DNA of 5,646 bases from NCBI GenBank assembly GCA_030691985.1, contig JAUYDB010000211.1, positions 1 to 5,646 of the forward strand, in the 5' to 3' direction. Position numbers and translations under genes: made by a program. Within the stretch, counting starts at the first letter, position 1. The number at the start of each line of letters is the position of its first letter. The notes under the pieces are model-generated. The model saw only the letters and a program-made list of their open reading frames with translations. It had not been told where the DNA came from and did no database searches. Source of the stretch: Candidatus Omnitrophota bacterium. Its GTDB lineage: Bacteria > Omnitrophota > Gorgyraeia > 2-01-FULL-45-10. This document shows, one piece after another, positions 1 through 5,646 of the stretch.

Positions 1-3000
1 CAGCGTATTTAGTTATAATGCCGAAGGCCTCGTCGAATCCGTAACCTACCCCGATGGGACGAGGGCGGCCTATTCCTATATAAAAGACGCGGATGGCAGC
101 GTCCTCGAAACTATCGTTACCGATGCCGATAAATCCTCCCAGTACGACGTGGAAGGCCGCCTCACCAAAGCGACATTCACCGATGGCAGGCTTATAAGAT
201 ATGATAGCGGTATCCTCTTAAATATAACCGAGCCTGATGGCGCGCTCTATAGCTATAAGAATACCCCCATAGACAATAATGGAACGACCGAATACAAGGT
301 AGAGCTCGACTCTATAAAGAAGGGTCTTGTCACTTACCGTATCGAGGATAACGACATCGCCTCCATAGAGCTCGCCGATAAAAGGATAGAAGACTTCACC
401 CTCGATGCCGGCGGCAGGATCCTGAACGCCAGGATAACCTATCCTGACTCAACAAGCGTCTTAATAGAGAATAAGAGGCTGATAGAGATGACCTCACCGG
501 ATGGCGTTAAGACCGCATACCTATATTCCCCGGATGGTCTTAGCGTAACCGTGACCACAGACACAGCCGCCTATACCTATATAAAAGACCCCCGGACAGG
601 CGGATTCAAGATCCAGGACTCATCCGGCGCATATGAATACGACTCTTTCTGGAAGCTTGATAAGTTCACATCCGACTTAGGGACATTCGAGCATCTCTAC
701 GACGATTCTAACGCCTATATCGGCTCAAACCTCGCCCTTCCGGACGGCACGATAAAGCGATACGATAAAGACAGGCTTCTTGAGAAGGCGGTACTGCCTG
801 ACGGCAGGACCTACGAATACTTCAAAACCGCCGACTTCGCGGGCTTCATCAAGAAAGAGACGCTCCCGGACGGCGCAGTCAGAGATTACGAGTACAAAAT
901 TCTGCCGGACGGCACCATAGAGATGTATAAGGCCTCGATGTACGAGGCCTACACTACCCGTTTCTACTATTACGGTAAAGACAGTGTAAGCTACACCTCT
1001 AATCCTCACCTCAAGGTCATATTCAGCCTGGATAGCTCAAAACCATACCCGTTCTTTAATTCGAATGCCTACTATTACTCAAACGATAAATACATAAGCT
1101 TAAGTCTAAGCGTATATTCCGGGAGTGCCTACCTATCTTATTACTCGTATGATTATAGTACAAGGACTGGCGCCTACGACAATAAAAATTTGAATCTCCC
1201 CATAAAAAGCGACACGGATTACACAGCCGAACTTGTATGGACTACGACGGGCGTCGACGTATACCTCTATGAGGCCTCTCTCGCGGCAAGGCCGGTTAAT
1301 CCGACATATACGTTATCTGACTATCAGTGGAACCCCCTCTTCTCCGTAAGTACGACTAACGCGTCCCTTAGCCTCGATCCGTCTTCCAGCGGTGCGTATG
1401 CCAGGAGTATGAGCATCTCCACTGACTCCGATAAACCCCTCCAGGGAAACTACACGCATGCCGCCGAGTTCAGTCTCTACTCACTTGCCATCGATAAGTA
1501 TATGGGCTACACCATGTACAGCTCTTCGCCGACAGCATACAACTACATAGCCCTTGGATATAACGGTGGTTCCCTATACCTCTCCCACAGCTGGTATGAC
1601 TACACCACCTATCAGTACAAAGGCAAGTATATCCCGGTGAGTCTTGCGCTTAAATACGACACCACCTATTACGTAGAGACGAACGTCGAGGATGGGAAAC
1701 TGACTTTAAGCCTGCGCGAGAAGGACGCCTCAGCCGAGACGCTGTACACGATGGATAACGTAAACTGGCCTGCCAACATCTCCGCCTACGTGAGCGGCGG
1801 GGATGTTAGCGTATCGGCCTCCGGCCCTCTCGAGCTCGTAGGCGTCAATCCAACACCGGATAAGGATAAAGAGATTCCAGGCAGCGCATTCTCCTCCGGC
1901 GCGCCTTTAGTCTTCCCGGACGGCAGGATAGACGTGATGACGAACAAGCGAATAGATACGGACTTCGCCCTTACTCTACCCGGACCCATGTTCGATTCCG
2001 AAGGCAGGATCATTCCAACATACGACTTTAGCGATAAGCCTTACTTCGATGTGATAATGTATAACCAGAATAGGGAGATAAAAGAGATCGCAAAACCAAA
2101 CGGCGATACGATCACCTATCATGATAGTTTGACGATAGATGTCGTAAGCGGCGCTGAAACTACGCTCTACAAATTTGAACCAACCGATTTTGGCGGTATA
2201 AAGAATATAATAGTGGAAAGAGCCAATGTGCGCAGGGTCTATGATCCTGTTACGGGAAACCTTGTATCGCTGCAATATGAGGGAACAGATTTACTATTCC
2301 AAGAGGGCTCTATCGCGTTCGCGCTGGACGGCTCAATGCTGACCGCGCCCGAATTTAACGAAAGCGGCATTGCGGACGGCGTATTCGAGAAACGCGATAC
2401 CGGCGGCAATATTATCGGCATTGCCACCTACGTGAATGGCAAGATGAGCCTCTATAAAGACTCCGCCGGAAACGAATATAGATATGATGAATCCGGAAAC
2501 CTCATTGAGCTGAAGAAGAAGACAGAGGGAGGGGATTTTGTTACCTATAACTATACGTCAAATCTACAGACGACGGCTAGTCTTCCTGAAAGCGAATGGC
2601 CGAATCTTAATCCCGCCGATCCCACGCTGATAAAGTATGAAAATATAGAATCGGAAAGACGCGTTATATATCTCGAGACAAAAGACGACCATTATAAGAG
2701 TTTCGAATACACCGGGGATGGAATCACGGTGGCGGAGGGCTCTATCGAAATTGTCGATTCCCAGAAAGTGCCCGTAAAAGATGTAATAAAAAAATACGAC
2801 GGTGATCTACATCTTACATCCAGCGTCGACAAAGATGGAACGGTAAATCTATATGAATATAATCCGGATGGTGCTTTGCTCCGTATCATAATAATAAAAG
2901 ACGGCGTCTCCTACATTTTCGAAGGCAATATACTCAAGAAATCCATAAAAGACGGCCTTGAAACCGCCTATTACGACAATGGTCTCGTAAAGTCCGTAGA

Positions 3001-5646
3001 GACCGTGCCCGGAGTAATAAAAGAGTTTAAATACGGTGTCAATAATAACCTGAAGGTAAGTATGGGCAGCGAAGATGCCCTCATGCTCGCGCAGCATCCC
3101 GATCTTAATAATAAGGTGCTCCTGCATTTTAACGGCTCTGACGGGGTGAACTCATCTTCCGACAGTTCCTCCAACCCTCACCCCGTCACATTTTACGGGG
3201 ACGTTCACATAGAAACGGACATCTCTAAGTTCGGAGGTTCGTCTTTGGCGCTCGATGGAGACGGCGACTACCTCACGCTTCCCGATTCCGATGACTGGAA
3301 TTTTGGCTCAGGAGATTTCACGATAGACTTATGGGCATATGTAACGGCTTTTGACTATCAATATACTATTCATCAGTCAAGCGGCACGACGAATAGCAAT
3401 AGGGCATTTGCTTTGACCCTTTCTTCAGATAGAGAGGTAGATCTCCATTATTTTACGGGCGGAAGCGGGGGGCCTTCAACGTTTGAATTTCATGGAGAGG
3501 CGATCTCCAGTTCGACATGGCATCACATGGCCCTTGTAAGAAACGGAGCGGCTGTCAAATTATACATAGATGGAAAGCAGTATGGAGATACCGGCACTAT
3601 TAACACAAGCAGCATATATGATTCTTCCCTGGATCTTACGATGGGCAGGTTGGATGGAACTTACGGATCTTATTTTAACGGCTACATCGACGAGTTCCGC
3701 GTCTCGAAAGGCGTCGCCCGATGGACAAGCGATTTTGCGCTGCCTGCAAAGGAACACCAACCTTATTATTATGACCGGACAGGCACTTTCACATCCGAAG
3801 TTTTAGAAGTCAACACGCCGTATTTCCAAAATATGAGCTGGGTGGAAGATCTTCCGGCCGGGACGGATATAACTTTTGAGACACGCTCCGGCAACACGTC
3901 TACGCCTGATTCAAGCTGGAGCGATTGGTCCGCCTCTCTAACGGATCCATCCGGATCGAAAATATTATCGGATGGGGCTAAGTATATTCAATTCAGGATA
4001 ACGCTTAAGACTTCCGACACAACGGTGACTCCGAAAATAACTTTTGACGAAACAAACGGTATAGATATCGGATACATTACGATGCGGGATGGCGAGGTAA
4101 ACAAGAACGACGTTTCTCTTATTCAAACCACATTGGGTTCGGATATCGGATATTACACTCCGGATCGCAGGAATATTCACAATTCCAAAGATATGATTTC
4201 GGCCTTTAAAGCCGATGAAACAATGGTTGAAGGCATGATCAACCATGCCGGCGCGTATCTTGGCGAAGGGCTTGATCTCGCCCCCGGCGCAGGAATAAAT
4301 TTTAGTGAAACGCCCAGGATCGTCTGGACCGGAAAGGTTAAAGCGGAAGATGTAGATAAACTTGAAGAAAGCGAAGCGAAATATATTGCCTATGAAACGG
4401 TCTCTGAAGGCGCTGTTGAGAAACGTCAAATAAGGGCTTCCATCGCCAAAAACGGCGATGAGAAATACTATTATTATGGCGAGACGCCGGGGCTCGTCGA
4501 GGATATAAAGGACGATAAAGGCAATACCTATTCCCGTAAAGTATCGACTTATGATTCGAAAGGCGTAATTCAACGGGCAAAACTTCTCTACAATGACGCA
4601 TCCAGGGATCAGACCATTATCTATGACAACGGGAAGATTGATAATGTCACGCAAAACGGTTCCGAGATACTTCGCTACACTTATGAGACTCTTGCCGGAG
4701 GCCGTGAGGCCACAGTCATAAATGACCTCTCTTCTACCGAAATTAACGGCATGAAAAAATATTACGTTGACGGCCAGCTTGTAAAAACAGTCGATAAGGA
4801 CGGCGTCGAGACTTCTTATATATATGACGCGAAGGGAAGGATATTAAAATCGACGGTTTCCCGTTCCGGAAAGACCATGGAAATCTACGACTATTCTTAC
4901 GATGAGGAAAAGAACCGGACTATTATCGCGAACCTGGCCGGTGTCAAGAAAATATATGATAATACCAATAGACTCCTCTTCGTGGAAAAAGACAACAAAC
5001 TCTATACCTACTATTATTCCGAAGGCGAGACCGAAATCAATAACGACGATGTCGAGAAGATCAAAGACTATATGTCGGATCTAAAGACGCTTTCAAGCGC
5101 CAACGCCCTCCTTAGAGACACGGACCTTTCCACCGAATTCGGGACCGTTGAAGATACGTTCACCTATACACCCGGCGGAAATTTCGCGGTGGAGGAGTTA
5201 ACGCGATATACGGATCCCGACGGCAACAGCATTACGTTCAATGAAGGAAAGATAGACAAAATAACGCGAAAAGACGGTATCGTCATTAGCGGCATAACCT
5301 ACGACGAAGAGACGATAACAGGATATAAGATCGCTCTTCCGGAGGGTATGGGCGGCTCTAAGGTTGTAATAAAAGATAACTACATTTATAGCGAGGAAAA
5401 ATCGGACGGCAGCGTTACGGCACGCTATCCCAACGGCTGGATAAAATCCGTAAAAGACGCGCAGGGCAATGAGACCGATTACGTATATGAGGTCCCACTA
5501 ACGTTAGACGGCAATGAAAACGGCAAGACATATTACGCGCGTATTTTAGCCGGAGCCCTTAGTCTTGACGAAGGGGCTGTGGAAGGAACTTTCACAATAG
5601 ATCCTATCGAGGTAAACGCGAAAGAGCTGCGGCATATCGACTGGAG
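1..5646 (+). CDS. Giant YD/RHS-repeat surface protein with LamG and tandem beta-sandwich modules, partial at both ends
   Basis: Frame +2 is open across the entire window: 1881 complete codons, no stop, and base 1 is the last base of a preceding codon. Start and end lie outside, so no start site, RBS or signal peptide can be judged. Domains in order: YD/RHS-like repeats (1-331), a duplicated Tyr-rich beta-sandwich (336-464 and 484-610), more YD-like repeats (635-1012), LamG (1038-1249), an accessory beta-sandwich (1260-1350), a weak dockerin-like segment (1357-1405), and further YD-like repeats (1489-1836). There is no Cys and no hydrophobic stretch long enough for a membrane helix. YD/RHS families are exported and form beta-shells, and LamG domains bind glycans or proteins. 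An adhesin or cell-surface scaffold role is inferred. No RHS core, protease or toxin domain is visible, so an Rhs toxin is possible but unsupported. The coding frame is very sure; the function is tentative. Confidence 0.96.
65..90 (+). repeat. Direct repeat, copy 1 (encodes AAYSYIKD plus one residue)
   Basis: These 26 bases match 566-591 at 23 positions by hand count, including an uninterrupted identical run of 14 bases (75-88 against 576-589). Both copies are in the coding frame. They give AAYSYIKDA and AAYTYIKDP and mark a longer, more diverged repeat at the protein level. Confidence 0.8.
566..591 (+). repeat. Direct repeat, copy 2 (encodes AAYTYIKD plus one residue)
   Basis: This is the second copy of the 26-base repeat at 65-90, 501 bases (167 codons) downstream. 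The conserved DNA at the third codon positions of YIKD suggests a fairly recent duplication, gene conversion or shared codon preference. The flanking residues also align: YNAEGL near 5-10 with YSPDGL at 175-180, and YDVEGRLTK at 48-56 with YDSFWKLDK at 213-221. Confidence 0.75.
737..928 (+). repeat. Tight LPDG-x(4)-Y tandem array (residues 246-309)
   Basis: Four copies of an LPDG turn begin at residues 246, 265, 288 and 301, spaced 19, 23 and 13 residues apart. Each is followed by a short strand ending in Tyr: LPDGTIKRY, LPDGRTYEY, LPDGAVRDY and LPDGTIEMY. This is the most regular part of YD block 1 and sets the local repeat length. The fourth copy leads directly into an aromatic stretch (FYYYG at 321-325) just before the duplicated beta-sandwich. 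A related FPDGR at 638-642 reopens the repeats after that insertion. Confidence 0.85.
1007..1393 (+). other. Tyr-rich beta-sandwich-like module, copy A (residues 336-464)
   Basis: I do not recognise a named family. The segment is about 130 residues of alternating polar and aromatic strands, with Tyr clusters at 357-359 and 377-385. Landmarks are FSL at 341-343, GSAYLS at 374-379, YDYST at 383-387, SDTDY at 403-407, and YTLSDYQW at 436-443. All of them recur in the same order in the next module, so this is one half of an internal duplication. The alternation of strands and the late GVDVYLY hairpin (417-423) fit a concanavalin A-like or carbohydrate-binding beta-sandwich fold, which is inference. 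It sits between YD-repeat blocks, like an insertion in the array. Confidence 0.7.
1451..1831 (+). other. Tyr-rich beta-sandwich-like module, copy B (residues 484-610)
   Basis: This is the second copy of the preceding module. FSL at 490-492, GSLYLS at 523-528, YDYTT at 532-536, KYDTTY at 551-556, EDGKLTLSL at 563-571 and YTMDNVNW at 582-589 match copy A in order. The offset is a constant 149 residues from F341/F490 to D404/D553, then 148 and 146 because of short gaps. In the core strand (374-387 against 523-536) I count 9 identities in 14. Copy B looks more like a typical ConA-like domain than copy A does, with PVSLALKYDTTYYVET (545-560) resembling the strand that precedes the ligand face. Glycan binding is plausible but not shown. 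Confidence 0.7.
1904..3037 (+). repeat. YD/RHS-like repeat block 2 (residues 635-1012)
   Basis: YD-type repeats resume after the beta-sandwich pair at FPDGR (638-642). Recognisable units include YDPVTGNLVSLQYEG (747-761), YRYDESGNLIELKKK (826-840), EYNPDGALLRI (952-962), and a regular run of KDG turns with Gly at 946, 968 and 985, followed by YYDNGLVKSVE (990-1000) and EFKYG (1008-1012). Between about 640 and 740 and between 850 and 930 the repeats are weak and could be degenerate units or small insertions. No RHS core signature such as the conserved DPxGR-type end is present. The block stops where the LamG module begins. Confidence 0.75.
3113..3748 (+). other. LamG / concanavalin A-like lectin domain (residues 1038-1249)
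   Basis: This is the best-supported domain in the window. It opens with KVLLHFNGSDG (1038-1048) and a Ser/Asn-rich loop. Then come KFGGSSLALDGDGDYL (1076-1091), WNFGSGDFTIDLW (1099 and on, ending at W1116), STWHHMALVRNG (1171-1182), KLYIDGK (1186-1192), and a terminal GYIDEFRVSKGVARW (1227-1241) followed by TSDF. This order is characteristic of bacterial LamG-type (Laminin_G_3-like) jelly rolls of about 200 residues, and the length fits. These domains usually bind glycans or proteins in exported proteins, often through a calcium site; the ligand here is unknown. Gly codon choice shifts toward GGA in this stretch. Confidence 0.92.
3779..4051 (+). other. Beta-sandwich accessory domain after LamG (residues 1260-1350)
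   Basis: The module starts with TGTFTSEVLEV (1260-1270), continues through SWVEDLPAGTDITFETRSGN (1279-1298), has a WSDWS motif (1306-1310), and ends with AKYIQFRITLKTSD (1326-1339) and TVTPKITFDE. This order (GTFTS, then PAGTxxxFxTRSGN, then WSxW, then YIQFRxTL, then VTPxI) recurs in many bacterial exported proteins, commonly right after LamG or similar modules. I recognise the type but not a secure family name. It is probably a binding or spacer jelly roll working together with the LamG domain; the function is inferred. Confidence 0.75.
4070..4216 (+). other. Possible degenerate dockerin/EF-hand-like segment (residues 1357-1405)
   Basis: The stretch RDGEVNKNDVSLIQTTLG (1362-1379) resembles the second half of a dockerin calcium loop followed by its helix (DG-x-[IV]-N-x-x-D-[LV]-x-x-[LI]). 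A weaker echo, HNSKDMISAF (1393-1402), lies 27 residues later when measured from Asp1370 to Asp1397. The first two ligand positions of loop 1 are Ile1359 and Met1361, so calcium binding as in true dockerins is doubtful. The second loop lacks the Asp-Gly pair. It could equally be a helical linker between the beta-sandwich domain and the next repeat block. Confidence 0.3.
4217..4465 (+). other. Charged linker region before the last repeat block (residues 1406-1488)
   Basis: This stretch of the reading frame has no domain I can name. It contains a likely short helix (ETMVEGMINHAGAYLG, 1406-1421), a PGAGINFSETPRIVWTG strand region (1428-1444), and a Lys/Glu-rich segment KAEDVDKLEESEAKY (1447-1461). 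It then turns into Tyr-rich repeat sequence (YYYYG at 1489-1493). It may be a small accessory fold or a spacer. An antisense open frame runs across it but has no support. Confidence 0.5.
4466..5509 (+). repeat. YD/RHS-like repeat block 3 (residues 1489-1836)
   Basis: The most canonical YD repeats of the window are here. Examples are DDKGNTYSRKVSTYDSKG (1504-1521), IYDNGKIDNVTQNG (1540-1553), YVDGQLVKTVDKDGVETSY (1588-1606), IYDAKGRILKSTV (1607-1619), IYDNTNRLLFVEKDNKLY (1651-1668) and YPNGWIKSVKDAQGNETDY (1809-1827). A charged, probably helical insert lies at 1682-1706. After 1836 the sequence becomes less repetitive (ARILAGALSL, then GTFTIDPIEV) and the window ends inside the frame, so what follows is unknown. 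In polymorphic Rhs toxins an effector would come after an RHS core, which is not seen here. Confidence 0.82.

Larger units (their letters stand above)
2..994 (+). repeat. YD/RHS-like repeat block 1 (residues 1-331)
   Basis: This part is built from short repeats of roughly 17-25 residues with Tyr-bearing strands and Gly turns. Clear examples are YPDGT at 16-20, YDVEGRLTKATFTDGRL at 48-64, EPDGA at 77-81, SPDG at 165-168 and 176-179, and four LPDG turns between 246 and 304. The pattern matches the general RHS/YD-repeat consensus (Y-D-x-x-G-R-L, then D-G about ten residues later), but many copies are degenerate. In characterised Rhs proteins and teneurins such repeats wind into a hollow beta-shell; that structure is inferred here, not seen. 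The block is interrupted at about residue 336 by a different module. The frame is already open at the window edge, so the array probably begins upstream. Confidence 0.85.

Noticed and set aside
3040..3180. A possible gene boundary or frameshift where the YD repeats end and the LamG module starts.
   Set aside because: The codons read through without a stop or phase change, and LamG begins in the same frame. It is a domain boundary, not a gene boundary.
725..3760. Several shorter antisense frames (62-99 codons) at about 725-1009, 1786-2013, 1976-2275, 2239-2427, 2692-2889, 2849-3127, 2971-3174 and 3560-3760.
   Set aside because: All sit opposite the single giant coding frame, several overlap each other, and none has a recognisable protein. 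They are by-products of the repeat codon pattern.
3965..4654. Antisense open frame of 229 codons on the - strand.
   Set aside because: It lies wholly opposite the well-supported + strand frame. Its product shows no recognisable domain, and it is rich in Ile, Phe, Arg and Val, as expected from the reverse complement of Asp/Tyr/Lys/Asn/Thr-rich coding. I saw no convincing ribosome binding site. It is a shadow.
3570..5084. Two short + strand frames, at 3570-3806 and 4902-5084, in another phase from the giant gene.
   Set aside because: They overlap the giant frame out of phase and would break the LamG domain or YD block 3. Neither product shows a domain. They are shadows.
4466..5646. A polymorphic Rhs toxin with a conserved core and a C-terminal effector.
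   Set aside because: YD repeats are present, but I find no RHS core signature, no PAAR or immunity-like neighbour and no effector motif. The C-terminus is outside the window, so this cannot be claimed.
1..5646. RNA genes, CRISPR arrays, insertion sequences, promoters and terminators.
   Set aside because: The entire window is coding. I saw no regularly spaced identical repeats, inverted-repeat ends, tRNA-like folds or hairpins followed by a T-run that would stand out from the reading frame.

Overview
The whole window lies inside one protein-coding gene on the + strand. Frame +2 (first complete codon at position 2) is open from end to end: 1881 complete codons plus two bases, with no stop, no identifiable start and no intergenic space. 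Residue numbers below count from that first complete codon, so residue n occupies bases 3n-1 to 3n+1. The true gene extends past both edges. It is therefore a very large protein of at least about 1,880 residues, and its termini, signal peptide, promoter and terminator are not visible.

The protein is a mosaic. Three blocks of degenerate YD/RHS-type repeats (short strands with Tyr, and turns such as PDG, KDG or xxGR) cover roughly residues 1-331, 635-1012 and 1489-1836. Two sets of globular beta-sandwich modules sit between them. The first set (residues 336-610) is a tandem pair of very Tyr-rich units of about 130 residues that are clearly copies of each other, with a period of about 149 residues. 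I cannot name their family. The second set is a convincing LamG / concanavalin A-like domain (about 1038-1249), then a beta-sandwich accessory domain of the kind often found next to it (about 1260-1350), then a short segment with weak resemblance to a dockerin or EF-hand pair (about 1357-1405). The frame runs out of the window just after the third YD block.

I see no cysteine in the 1881 residues, and the composition is rich in Tyr, Asp, Gly, Ser and Thr. Together with the domain set, this points to an exported or cell-surface structural or adhesive protein. YD/RHS repeats are known to build beta-shells, and LamG modules commonly bind glycans or proteins. A plausible inference is a long repeat scaffold displaying binding modules. 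No RHS core motif or toxin domain is in view.

No marker gene fixes the organism. The intron-free frame, mid GC content and frequent ATA (Ile) and AGG (Arg) codons suggest a bacterium, probably from an uncultivated lineage. Giant multi-domain surface genes are known from groups such as Omnitrophota, but that assignment is only a guess from style. All other open frames in the window overlap this gene and look like shadows of it.
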